The notes under the pieces are model-generated. The model did not search any database and was not told the origin of the DNA. It was given only the letters and a program-made list of their open reading frames with translations. A stretch of 64,000 nucleotides of DNA from Marinobacter sp. F4218 (GTDB lineage: Bacteria > Pseudomonadota > Gammaproteobacteria > Pseudomonadales > Oleiphilaceae). Shown piece after piece: positions 8,613-16,584 of this stretch. The translations under genes were made by a program, and so were the position numbers. How positions within the stretch are numbered: the first letter of the stretch is position 1; each line of letters opens with the position of its first letter. The stretch lies in assembly GCF_019443085.1 (NCBI RefSeq), contig NZ_JAHZIL010000003.1, positions 62,001-126,000 on the forward strand, written 5' to 3'.

Positions 8613-10460
8613 ATGTCGCCTGTTCTGCGCCTGTTCGCCATCCTGAGCCTCAGCCTTCTACCGGCCATAGCCCTGCCCTATGGCCCGGTGCCCGAGGCCG
8701 GATGCCCGATTCTTGAGGCCACAGATCCTGAATCCCGGCAGTCCCTGATGCACTTCGTCTGCTTTTACAGCGCAGCACCCGGTGACCCGGCGCACGATGC
8801 GCACTCCCCCGACGACCTCCCGGAAAACCTCAACTGGAGGCTCGCAAGCGGGCACGACCTGGTGTTCAGCCACACCAAATCCGTCTATTGGGTTCGCCTC
8901 AATGTCGAAAACACCGGGAGCCGCCAGGCACTCTGGTACCTGAAGCTCAACTATCCGCTGCTTGACGAGGTGACGTTCTGGCAGACAGGCGACGGCCCAA
9001 ATACCCATCTGGTCACGGGAGATCAGCGACCATTCGATGCACGGGGCATAGACTACCGGTATTTCCTCCTCCCAGTCACGCTGGCCGAGGGCGAAACCCG
9101 CTCGATCACCCTGCGGGTTCGGAGCAGCGGCGCCCTGAATGTTCCCCTGACCTTCGAAACCCCGGAAGAAGTCATCGCAAAAAGCAATCACCTTACCCTG
9201 ACTCACGGACTATTCTACGGCGCCCTTCTTGTTTTCGCGGTGTTCAACCTGCTGTTGTTCTTCAGCTCGGGTACCGCTTATTACTTCTACAACGCCTTTT
9301 ACATGGCAGCCATGGGGCTCTTCATGTTTGCGATGGGAGGGTTTGCCAACCAGTATTTCTGGCCCGACAGCACCGGATTTGCCAATACGTCCATTCCACT
9401 CAGCCTGGCACTCTGCGCACTGTCGATGACACTGTTCGGCCGTTCCTTCCTGGAGGTAGAACGGAAGACAATGGCCGGAACCGCCATGACGGCACTGGCT
9501 TGGTTCTGTATCGGTTTCCTTGCCCTCACTCTGTTGCTGCCCTACAGCAAGACCATTCTGCTCAACACAGTCCTCGCACTCTCCGTCATTGGCAGCCTGT
9601 TTGTCATTGCGGTGGTCCGATGGCGCCACGGCTACCAGCCAGCGATGTGGTATGTGCTGGCGTGGCTGGTCATGCTGCTGGGCGGATTGATCTATGCTCT
9701 GGCAGCCTTTGGTTACCTGGCGGATTTCCTCGCCCGCGAGGCGCTGATGCAGGTTGCAGTGGGAGGCCAGGTGGTCCTGCTTAACTACGCCATGGTCCAG
9801 CGCTGGCGACTACTCAACGAAAAACTTCTGGAAGTGGAACACAACGCCCGAACCGAACTTGAATTCAAGGTTCACGAGCGCACGGCCCAGCTGCGCAATA
9901 CCATGAGGGAGCTGGAGAAGGCCAACCGGCAATTGGCGACGCTGAGCCTGAACGATTCACTGACCGGGCTTCACAACCGGCGGCACATGGACAACATCCT
10001 GCCTGAACTCTGTGCCGAGGCCCGGCGCACCAGGCAACCCCTGACCCTCGCGCTGGTCGACGCCGACCACTTCAAGACGGTCAATGATACCTGGGGGCAC
10101 GCCTTTGGTGACACCTTCCTGCAATTGATCGCTGACATCCTGACCCGGCACGTCAAGCGTCCCCGCGATGTCGCAGTCCGCTTTGGTGGAGAGGAATTCG
10201 CCTTGCTGCTTCCTGGCACCGATATTCCCGGCGCGCGCAAAGTTTGCGAAGCCATACTCCACGATATAGCAACCACGTCGCTGACCAGTCCGGACGGGCA
10301 CGCCGCCAAAATTACCCTGAGCGCCGGTGTTGCCTCCCTGGCTCACGGCGAAGACCGAACGAGCCTGTTCGACCGCGCTGACGAAGCCCTGTACCGGGCC
10401 AAGAGCAGAGGGCGAAACCGGGTCGTTGTGTCCGATCACTCGTTCGTTGACAAAGCCTGA
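8613..10460 (+). CDS. Membrane diguanylate cyclase, 7TMR-DISM sensor with GGDEF domain
   Basis: Makes cyclic di-GMP from two GTP. I start at the ATG at 8613, which opens a signal peptide (SPVLRLFAILSLSLLPAIA); a weaker upstream start at 8565 would bury it. Order of domains in 615 residues: a periplasmic 7TMR-DISMED2 sensor (about 25-180), seven membrane helices (about 195-395), a short coiled coil (about 400-445) and GGDEF. The active site is GGEEF (525-529). An inhibitory I-site RPRD (516-519) lies exactly five residues before it, so product inhibition is expected. The sensed ligand is unknown; such DISMED2 domains are thought to bind carbohydrates or similar small molecules. Confidence 0.92.
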   Translation: MSPVLRLFAILSLSLLPAIALPYGPVPEAGCPILEATDPESRQSLMHFVCFYSAAPGDPAHDAHSPDDLPENLNWRLASGHDLVFSHTKSVYWVRLNVENTGSRQALWYLKLNYPLLDEVTFWQTGDGPNTHLVTGDQRPFDARGIDYRYFLLPVTLAEGETRSITLRVRSSGALNVPLTFETPEEVIAKSNHLTLTHGLFYGALLVFAVFNLLLFFSSGTAYYFYNAFYMAAMGLFMFAMGGFANQYFWPDSTGFANTSIPLSLALCALSMTLFGRSFLEVERKTMAGTAMTALAWFCIGFLALTLLLPYSKTILLNTVLALSVIGSLFVIAVVRWRHGYQPAMWYVLAWLVMLLGGLIYALAAFGYLADFLAREALMQVAVGGQVVLLNYAMVQRWRLLNEKLLEVEHNARTELEFKVHERTAQLRNTMRELEKANRQLATLSLNDSLTGLHNRRHMDNILPELCAEARRTRQPLTLALVDADHFKTVNDTWGHAFGDTFLQLIADILTRHVKRPRDVAVRFGGEEFALLLPGTDIPGARKVCEAILHDIATTSLTSPDGHAAKITLSAGVASLAHGEDRTSLFDRADEALYRAKSRGRNRVVVSDHSFVDKA

Positions 10461-11137
10461 GGCTTCGGACACGTCTCGACGAACACCCGGGTTTGCCGGG
10501 CCGCCTCGGCAATGAGCGCCTCCTGACTGGTGTTCTGGCGTGCCAGCGGCTGAAAATCGTGATTGCCCCCCTCCAACCAGTGCAGACTCACCCCTTCGAG
10601 CTCTGATTCGCGCCCCACCATCTCATCGGGCTTGCCGAACGGATCCCGGGTTCCCTGCACGATGAGCATCGGGCAGCGCAGAGAGGCAAAATGTCCGGTT
10701 CGCCAATTATCAGGCTTGCCCGGGGCGTGGAAGGGGTAACCGAAACCAACCACGCCGTCGATGCCCGCGCATTCGCTGGCAAACAGGCTGGCCATTCGCC
10801 CACCCATGGATTTCCCGCCCACGATCAGCGCGCATTCATCGCCCACATCCTGACGAACCTGATCAACCACCTCGGCAAAACACTCGAGCAACCGGGGCTG
10901 ACGGTCGGGGGGCCGCTTCCTGCCGTCCTGACGTCGCTTTTGCATGTAGGGAAATTCGAAACGAACGTTTGGGATACCATTCGCTTCAAGTTCATCCGCC
11001 AGAATGTTCATGAAGGGCGAATCTGCTGGGGCGCCGGCTCCGTGCGCAAGAATCATTACGACTTCAGGCCGCTTCTCATAGCTTTTAGTCTTAATCAATT
11101 CCACTTCATTCACCTGAGTTTTTTTAGGGACTATCAT
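10436..11137 (-). CDS. Alpha/beta hydrolase, KANL3/Tex30 family
   Basis: A 233-residue cytoplasmic alpha/beta hydrolase fold. HGAGAPADSPFMN (residues 32-44) forms the oxyanion region. The nucleophile elbow is GGKSMGGR with Ser110. GTRDPFG supplies the probable Asp and GGNHDF the probable His. This pattern and length fit the KANL3/Tex30 group; the natural substrate is unknown. The gene ends inside the diguanylate cyclase gene, overlapping its last 25 bases on the opposite strand. Confidence 0.85.
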   Translation of the reverse strand: MIVPKKTQVNEVELIKTKSYEKRPEVVMILAHGAGAPADSPFMNILADELEANGIPNVRFEFPYMQKRRQDGRKRPPDRQPRLLECFAEVVDQVRQDVGDECALIVGGKSMGGRMASLFASECAGIDGVVGFGYPFHAPGKPDNWRTGHFASLRCPMLIVQGTRDPFGKPDEMVGRESELEGVSLHWLEGGNHDFQPLARQNTSQEALIAEAARQTRVFVETCPKPQALSTNE

Positions 11138-11241
11138 TAGAGGTCAGGCATCGCATATGACCACACCCAAAACGTCTCTTATAGTGACCGGTGCAAGGAT
11201 GCCATGTTGCTGATTTCGGCGCATTTGACAGGGTTCTGGAG

Positions 11242-11290
11242 TTGACCTGAGTCATTGCAAAGCACTAATGCTTTCTCCATACTTGCGCCC
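11242..11290 (+). promoter_or_regulatory. Candidate ANR/FNR class II promoter of the cco operon
   Basis: TTGAC-CTGA-GTCAT at 11242-11255 resembles the FNR/ANR box TTGAT-N4-ATCAA. A CATACT -10 element lies at 11278-11283. With a start near 11290 the box centre falls at about -41.5, the classical class II activator position. Low-oxygen activation of cbb3 genes by FNR-type regulators is well established; this particular site is my inference, and the right half-site is imperfect. Confidence 0.5.
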
Positions 11291-11325
11291 GCATAATTTC
11301 TCACTCTAAACCCATTGGTAAGGCT

Positions 11326-12756
11326 ATGAGCACAGTAAATGCAAACCTGACTTACAACTATAAGGTGGTAAGACAATTTGCCATCATGACGTTGGTCTGG
11401 GGCATTGTTGGCATGGGTATGGGCGTGTTGATCGCGTCCCAGCTTGTGTGGCCAGCGATGAATCTGGATATGCCCTGGACGCACTTCGGTCGTTTACGGC
11501 CGCTGCATACCAACGCCGTCATCTTCGGCTTCGGTGGAAGCGCCCTGTTCGCCACCTGTTATTACGTAGTTCAACGGACGTGTCAGGCTCGCCTGATTTC
11601 GGACGGCCTCGCTGCGTTTACTTTCTGGGGCTGGCAAGCGATTATCGTGGCCGCCGCCATTACCTTGCCCATGGGCCTTACCTCGTCAAAAGAATACGCT
11701 GAGCTCGAATGGCCAATTGATATCGCCATCGCCGTGGTCTGGGTAGCGTTCGCCCTGGTGTTCTTCGGCACCATCATGAAGCGCAGCACTCCGCACATCT
11801 ATGTTGCCAACTGGTTCTACGGTGCCTTCATCATCACCGTGGCGTTCCTGCACATTGGTAACAACCTGGCCCTTCCGGCCAGCGCGTTCAAATCCTACTC
11901 TGCGTATGCCGGTGTGACCGACGCCATGATGCAGTGGTGGTGGGGCCACAATGCGGTAGGTTTCTTCCTGACCGCGGGCTTCCTCGGCATGATGTACTAT
12001 TTCGTGCCAAAGCAGGCTGATCGCCCGGTTTACTCCTACCGTCTGTCTATCGTTCACTTCTGGGCACTGATTGCGACCTACGTATGGGCTGGCGGCCACC
12101 ACCTGCACTACTCCGCCCTGCCAGACTGGGCACAGACCGCAGGCATGATAATGTCCCTGATTCTCCTGGCTCCGTCCTGGGGCGGCATGATCAACGGGAT
12201 GATGACCCTGTCCGGCGCCTGGCACAAACTGCGGACCGATCCGATCCTGCGCTTCCTGGTGGTATCCCTGTCCTTCTACGGCATGTCCACGTTCGAAGGT
12301 CCGATGATGGCCATCAAGACGGTCAACGCACTGTCTCACAACACCGACTGGACCATCGGCCACGTACACTCCGGTGCACTGGGCTGGGTAGCCATGATCA
12401 GCATCGGCGCCATCTACCACCTGATCCCCAAACTGTGGGGACTGCAGGCGATGTACAGCACCAGCCTCATCAATGTCCACTTCTGGCTGGCTACCGTTGG
12501 CACCGTACTTTACATCGTTGCCATGTGGGTCAACGGCATCATGCAGGGCCTCATGTGGCGCGCGGTTAACGCCGACGGCACCCTGACCTACAGCTTCGTT
12601 GAGTCTCTGGAAGCCTCTTACCCGGGATATTTCGTCCGCTTCCTTGGTGGCGTCATTTTCCTGAGCGGCATGCTCATCATGGCTTACAACGTGTACATGA
12701 CCATTCGCCAGAAAGATGCGGTTGCGGAAGAAAGCGCAGCGGCCCAAACGGCGTAA
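11326..12756 (+). CDS. ccoN: Cytochrome cbb3 oxidase subunit I CcoN
   Basis: Catalytic heme-copper subunit of the high-affinity terminal oxidase; reduces oxygen to water and pumps protons. 476 residues with twelve predicted membrane helices. The region [15 protein letters not shown] and the pair HH in [17 protein letters not shown] supply CuB and active-site histidines. [22 protein letters not shown] near the end fits the heme-binding helix. First gene of ccoNOQP and preceded by a candidate FNR/ANR promoter. No second ccoN copy is in the window. Confidence 0.96.
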   Translation: MSTVNANLTYNYKVVRQFAIMTLVWGIVGMGMGVLIASQLVWPAMNLDMPWTHFGRLRPLHTNAVIFGFGGSALFATCYYVVQRTCQARLISDGLAAFTFWGWQAIIVAAAITLPMGLTSSKEYAELEWPIDIAIAVVWVAFALVFFGTIMKRSTPHIYVANWFYGAFIITVAFLHIGNNLALPASAFKSYSAYAGVTDAMMQWWWGHNAVGFFLTAGFLGMMYYFVPKQADRPVYSYRLSIVHFWALIATYVWAGGHHLHYSALPDWAQTAGMIMSLILLAPSWGGMINGMMTLSGAWHKLRTDPILRFLVVSLSFYGMSTFEGPMMAIKTVNALSHNTDWTIGHVHSGALGWVAMISIGAIYHLIPKLWGLQAMYSTSLINVHFWLATVGTVLYIVAMWVNGIMQGLMWRAVNADGTLTYSFVESLEASYPGYFVRFLGGVIFLSGMLIMAYNVYMTIRQKDAVAEESAAAQTA

Positions 12757-12771
12757 ACGGAGAGAGGTCAG

Positions 12772-13380
12772 ATGAACCACGATATTGTTGAAAAAAATAT
12801 TGGTCTGATGATCGTTCTGATCATCCTGACTATCAGCGGCGGCTTTCTGGTTGAAATCGTGCCCCTGTTCTTCCTGAAAGAGACGAACGAGCCGGTGGAG
12901 GGTCTTGAGCCCTACACCGCTCTCGAACTGGAAGGCCGGGATATCTACATCCGCGAAGGCTGTCACGTGTGCCACACCCAGCAGATCCGTCCGTTCCGGG
13001 CAGAAACCGAGCGCTACGGCCACTACTCCGTAGCCGGCGAGTTCGTCTACGATCGGCCGTTCCTGTGGGGCTCCAAGCGTACCGGTCCCGATCTGGCCCG
13101 CGTCGGCGGTCGTTACTCGGATGCCTGGCAGCGTCAGCATCTTTACGACCCGCGCAGCGTGGTTCCGGAATCCAACATGCCCGCTTTCCCCTGGCTGTTT
13201 GAAAACCGGGTAGACCACACCGCGACGGCAGCGAAGCTGGAGACTCTGCAGTCACTTGGCGTGCCTTACAGCGACGAACAGATTGCCGAAGCATCTGCGC
13301 AGGTCGAGGGCAAATTCGAAATCGAAGCTCTGGTCGCGTACCTGCAACAACTCGGTACCGTGATTTCAGAGAAACGGTGA
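12772..13380 (+). CDS. ccoO: Cytochrome cbb3 oxidase subunit II CcoO
   Basis: Membrane-anchored mono-heme cytochrome c that passes electrons to CcoN. 202 residues with one N-terminal membrane helix (about 9-35). The heme c site is CHVCH (C64, C67, H68) in [19 protein letters not shown] distal Met ligand is likely in SNMPAFPWL. It starts 15 bases after ccoN and has a GGAGAGAGG-type ribosome site. Confidence 0.96.
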   Translation: MNHDIVEKNIGLMIVLIILTISGGFLVEIVPLFFLKETNEPVEGLEPYTALELEGRDIYIREGCHVCHTQQIRPFRAETERYGHYSVAGEFVYDRPFLWGSKRTGPDLARVGGRYSDAWQRQHLYDPRSVVPESNMPAFPWLFENRVDHTATAAKLETLQSLGVPYSDEQIAEASAQVEGKFEIEALVAYLQQLGTVISEKR

Positions 13381-13384
13381 TCCC

Positions 13385-13570
13385 ATGGATTTGAACGAGT
13401 TACGCGGCATTCAAACCCTTCTGGTCATGGCGGTTTTTTTCGGAATCGTCTGGTGGGCGTACAGCGCCCACCGCAAAAAGGCCAACGACGAGGCAGCGCA
13501 TCTGCCCTTCGATGATGACGAAGTGGAAAAGCGTACTCTCGAACAGGAAAAAACGGAGAAGAAACAATGA
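13385..13570 (+). CDS. ccoQ: Cytochrome cbb3 oxidase small subunit CcoQ
   Basis: A 61-residue single-helix protein: a short N-terminus, one membrane helix (about 8-26, LLVMAVFFGIVWWAYS), then a charged cytoplasmic tail (DDDEVEKRTLEQEKTEKKQ). In other bacteria CcoQ stabilises the complex. It lies four bases after ccoO, and its stop overlaps the ccoP start (ATGA type), as is usual for this position in the operon. Confidence 0.92.
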   Translation: MDLNELRGIQTLLVMAVFFGIVWWAYSAHRKKANDEAAHLPFDDDEVEKRTLEQEKTEKKQ

Positions 13571-14457
13571 GTACCTTTTGGAGCCTCTGGATCAGTGTGA
13601 TCGTGCTCGGTACTATTTTCGGCTGTATGTGGCTTCTGTGGGCGACCCGTAAGAACCAGACATCCGATACTGAGACCGATCGCACCACCGGCCATTCCTT
13701 CGACGGCATTGAGGAATACGACAATCCGCTTCCGAAGTGGTGGTTCTACCTGTTTATCGCCACGTGCATTTTCTCGCTCGGCTACCTGGTCCTCTACCCC
13801 GGCCTGGGCAGCTTCCAGGGAGTGCTGGGCTGGACCTCGGCCAACCAGTGGGAGGCTGAAGTTGCCGAAGCGGAAGAGAAGTACGGCGAGATCTACGCGC
13901 AGTATGGCAGCACGCCGGTCGCCGAACTGGCGAACAACGAAGACGCCCTGAAGATCGGTCAGCGTCTGTTTGCCAACAATTGCGCCGTCTGTCACGGCTC
14001 TGCGGCTCGGGGCCAGGTTGGTTTCCCGAACCTGACCGACGACGACTGGCTCTACGGTGGCACCCCGGACGCCATCCTGGAAACCCTGCACAACGGTCGC
14101 ATGGGTAACATGCCAGCCAAGGGTGTCATGCCAAACATGACCAATGAGCAGGTTGATCAGGTGGTCAACTACGTACTGAGTTTCAGTGGTCGTGAAAAAG
14201 ATGCTGAAGCGGCCGAAGCCGGCAAAGCCGTGTTTGCCCAGGGCTGCGCCGCATGTCATGGCGCGGACGGCAAGGGTATGCAGTCGGTGGGCGCGCCCAA
14301 CCTGACTGACAACACCTGGCTGTACGGTTCCACCTACGAGTGGATCAAGGAAACGGTCGTCAACGGTCGTCAGAACCAGATGCCTGCCCAGAGTGGTCGC
14401 CTGTCTGAGGACCAGATTCAGATTCTCGCAGCCTACGTTTACAGCCTGTCGAACTGA
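13567..14457 (+). CDS. ccoP: Cytochrome cbb3 oxidase subunit III CcoP (di-heme)
   Basis: Membrane-bound di-heme cytochrome c that receives electrons from soluble cytochromes. 296 residues. Two membrane helices (about 5-27 and 58-80) precede two cytochrome c domains with CAVCH (C139, C142, H143) and CAACH (C227, C230, H231). The methionines in GNMPAKGVMPN and NQMPAQSGR are likely distal ligands. Translation is coupled to ccoQ by a four-base overlap. Confidence 0.96.
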   Translation: MSTFWSLWISVIVLGTIFGCMWLLWATRKNQTSDTETDRTTGHSFDGIEEYDNPLPKWWFYLFIATCIFSLGYLVLYPGLGSFQGVLGWTSANQWEAEVAEAEEKYGEIYAQYGSTPVAELANNEDALKIGQRLFANNCAVCHGSAARGQVGFPNLTDDDWLYGGTPDAILETLHNGRMGNMPAKGVMPNMTNEQVDQVVNYVLSFSGREKDAEAAEAGKAVFAQGCAACHGADGKGMQSVGAPNLTDNTWLYGSTYEWIKETVVNGRQNQMPAQSGRLSEDQIQILAAYVYSLSN

Positions 14458-14464
14458 GTCAGCC

Positions 14465-14530
14465 GGCCGGGGCTCGCGCCCCGGCCTGGTCTTTTCCAGA
14501 CTGTGCCCTGCCCCTCCGGACACAGTCTGG
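14465..14530 (+). terminator. Tandem hairpins between ccoP and ccoG
   Basis: Hairpin 1 has a 9-bp stem GGCCGGGGC / GCCCCGGCC with a TCGC loop (14465-14486) and is followed by TGGTCTTTTCC. Hairpin 2 has a 10-bp stem CCAGACTGTG / CACAGTCTGG with a 15-base loop (14496-14530). The T-run is weak. They may act as a partial terminator or protect the 3' end of the structural-gene mRNA while ccoGHIS is expressed less. Confidence 0.6.
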
Positions 14531-14590
14531 AACAGATCAGCAGACCCTCCGGGCCCGCTTAGCGCTTTACCCTTTAATCGGGAGGTTTCG

Positions 14591-16021
14591 ATGAGCAGTG
14601 AGATTCCGGTCAAACAGGTTGACCCGTCCTCTGACCCCTCCGATAACAACAAAAAATCCGGAAGTGTCGAACTCTACGCCAGCCGCAAGAAAATCTATGT
14701 AAAGGAAGTCAAAGGCTTCTTCCAGCGCATCCGGAATGTCAGCCTGATGCTGTTGATGGGCATGTATTTCCTGTTCGTCTGGATCACGCTGGACGGCCAG
14801 CCGCTGATTCATTTCGACCTCCCGGCCCGGGAGTTCCATCTCTACGGCCTGACCTTCTATCCGAAGGATTTCATCCTGCTGTCCGGGATGCTCATCATCT
14901 GTGCCTTCGGCCTGTTCTTCATCACCACCCTCTTTGGACGGGTGTGGTGCGGCTATACGTGCCCCCAGACGGTGTGGACGTTTATCTTCATGTGGGTGGA
15001 GGAACGTATTGAAGGTAGCCGCAACAAACGGATGAAACTCGACAAGGCCCCCAGTTCCGCAGAGAAGATCGCGAAAAAGTCGGCCAAACACGCGGCATGG
15101 CTGCTGATCGCCCTGGCCACCGGGCTGACCTTCGTTGGCTATTTCTACCCTATCCGGGAGCTCATCGCCGACCTCTTTACCTTTCAGGCGAACGGCTGGG
15201 CCTACTTCTGGGTAGCCTTCTTTACCGTTGCCACCTACCTCAATGCCGGCTGGATGCGCGAGCAGGTGTGCCTGTACATGTGCCCGTATGCCCGCTTCCA
15301 GTCGGTCATGTTCGACCCCAATACCCGCGTTGTGTCTTATGACCCCAACCGGGGGGAACCTCGTGGCGGCCGCAAGAAGGGTGTGGATCCGGCCGAGGCG
15401 GGCCTTGGCGATTGCATCGACTGCGGCCAGTGCGTTCAGGTGTGCCCGACCGGCATCGATATCCGGGACGGTCTGCAATACGAGTGCATCGGGTGTGCGC
15501 TTTGCATTGATGCCTGCGATGAAATCATGGACAAGATGGAATACCCCAGGGGCCTGATTCGCTACACCACGGAGAACGAACTCGAGGGCAAGAGCTCCAA
15601 GCTGCTGCGCCCAAGGACCTTCGGCTATGGCGCAGTGCTGGCCATGATGATCGCGGCCATCGTCGTAACCATTGCAACGCGGGTGCCGGCGCAGATGGAT
15701 GCGCTCCGGGATCGCGGCGCGCTGTACAGCTTCAACGGCCAGGGCAGGATTGAGAACTCCTACACCCTGAAAATTGCCAACATGACGGAAGTGCCCCAAA
15801 CGTTCGCGGTTTCAGTGCGAGGCCTGGAGGATATCCAGATTCTGACCGAGACATCGGTGACCGTTGAGAGCGGTGAAAACCGTTCGCTGCCGACAGTGGT
15901 TGATGTGCCGCCTGAATCCATCACACAGTCCAACAACGAGATTTTCTTTCAGGCACAGTCTCAAACAGACACTTCATTGAAGCTGGAAACTGAAAGCCGA
16001 TTTGTTGGTCCAACGCGCTGA
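14591..16021 (+). CDS. ccoG: Cytochrome cbb3 oxidase accessory protein CcoG (FixG/RdxA family)
   Basis: Polyferredoxin-like membrane protein needed for cbb3 assembly; the family has been linked to reduction of copper for the oxidase. I start at ATG 14591, 8 bases after GGAGG, giving 476 residues. An open frame upstream overlaps ccoP and is not used. Several membrane helices (about 50-70, 95-115, 165-185, 200-220, 345-365) flank two 4Fe-4S clusters, CIDCGQCVQVCP and CIGCALCIDACD. A further GYTCPQTVWT cysteine is conserved in the family. A periplasmic immunoglobulin-like C-terminal domain follows the last helix. Confidence 0.94.
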   Translation: MSSEIPVKQVDPSSDPSDNNKKSGSVELYASRKKIYVKEVKGFFQRIRNVSLMLLMGMYFLFVWITLDGQPLIHFDLPAREFHLYGLTFYPKDFILLSGMLIICAFGLFFITTLFGRVWCGYTCPQTVWTFIFMWVEERIEGSRNKRMKLDKAPSSAEKIAKKSAKHAAWLLIALATGLTFVGYFYPIRELIADLFTFQANGWAYFWVAFFTVATYLNAGWMREQVCLYMCPYARFQSVMFDPNTRVVSYDPNRGEPRGGRKKGVDPAEAGLGDCIDCGQCVQVCPTGIDIRDGLQYECIGCALCIDACDEIMDKMEYPRGLIRYTTENELEGKSSKLLRPRTFGYGAVLAMMIAAIVVTIATRVPAQMDALRDRGALYSFNGQGRIENSYTLKIANMTEVPQTFAVSVRGLEDIQILTETSVTVESGENRSLPTVVDVPPESITQSNNEIFFQAQSQTDTSLKLETESRFVGPTR

Positions 16022-16068
16022 TCCCCGGAACGCGCGCCGACCACCCCGTTTAAACGAGAACGAGTGAT

Positions 16069-16584
16069 ATGACCGAACAAGCTCCAATAGCACCCTGGTA
16101 TCGCCAGCCCTGGTTCTGGTTTCTGACCATTTTTCCGCTGGCTGCCATCATCTGGTGTATTTTCATGATCATCATTGCCACCAATCTGGAAGACACGATG
16201 GTCACCGATGATTACTCCAAGGAAGGCCGCGGTATCAACATGGAAATAGCGCGCGATAAAAAGGCCAAAGACCTTGGCATGGTCGCTGAAATGCGCTTCA
16301 ACGACCGCACTATCGCCCTGACTCTCAGCACAGACCAGGGCCCAACTGACTTCCCTTACCTGATTCTGAACCTGTTCCATCCGACCCTGGCAGATCGCGA
16401 CCGGACCATTCAGTTCCAGAAAACAGACACCGGCGAATACCGTGGCCAAATGCTTGAAGACATTGATGGTCGCTGGTATTACGACCTGCGGGGACCAGAG
16501 AACCGGTGGCGATTGAAAGGCGAAGCCTGGCTGCCGGCGGAAAACGGAATCACCGTCAGCTCAGAAGGCGCTGCTAAAGGGTGA
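16069..16584 (+). CDS. ccoH: cbb3 oxidase assembly protein CcoH (FixH)
   Basis: Small membrane-anchored assembly factor that joins the CcoN-containing complex during biogenesis. 171 residues: a short aromatic N-terminus (APWYRQPWFWFL), one membrane helix (about 16-38), then a periplasmic beta-rich FixH domain ending near GEAWLPAENG. The length and position between ccoG and ccoI are canonical. The stop overlaps the GTG start of ccoI. Confidence 0.92.
   Translation: MTEQAPIAPWYRQPWFWFLTIFPLAAIIWCIFMIIIATNLEDTMVTDDYSKEGRGINMEIARDKKAKDLGMVAEMRFNDRTIALTLSTDQGPTDFPYLILNLFHPTLADRDRTIQFQKTDTGEYRGQMLEDIDGRWYYDLRGPENRWRLKGEAWLPAENGITVSSEGAAKG

Noticed and set aside
11686..13218. A 510-codon open frame on the minus strand across ccoN and ccoO
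   Set aside because: It lies antisense to clear oxidase genes, has no ribosome site and its translation is low-complexity His/Gly/Asp-rich, typical of a GC-rich shadow frame.
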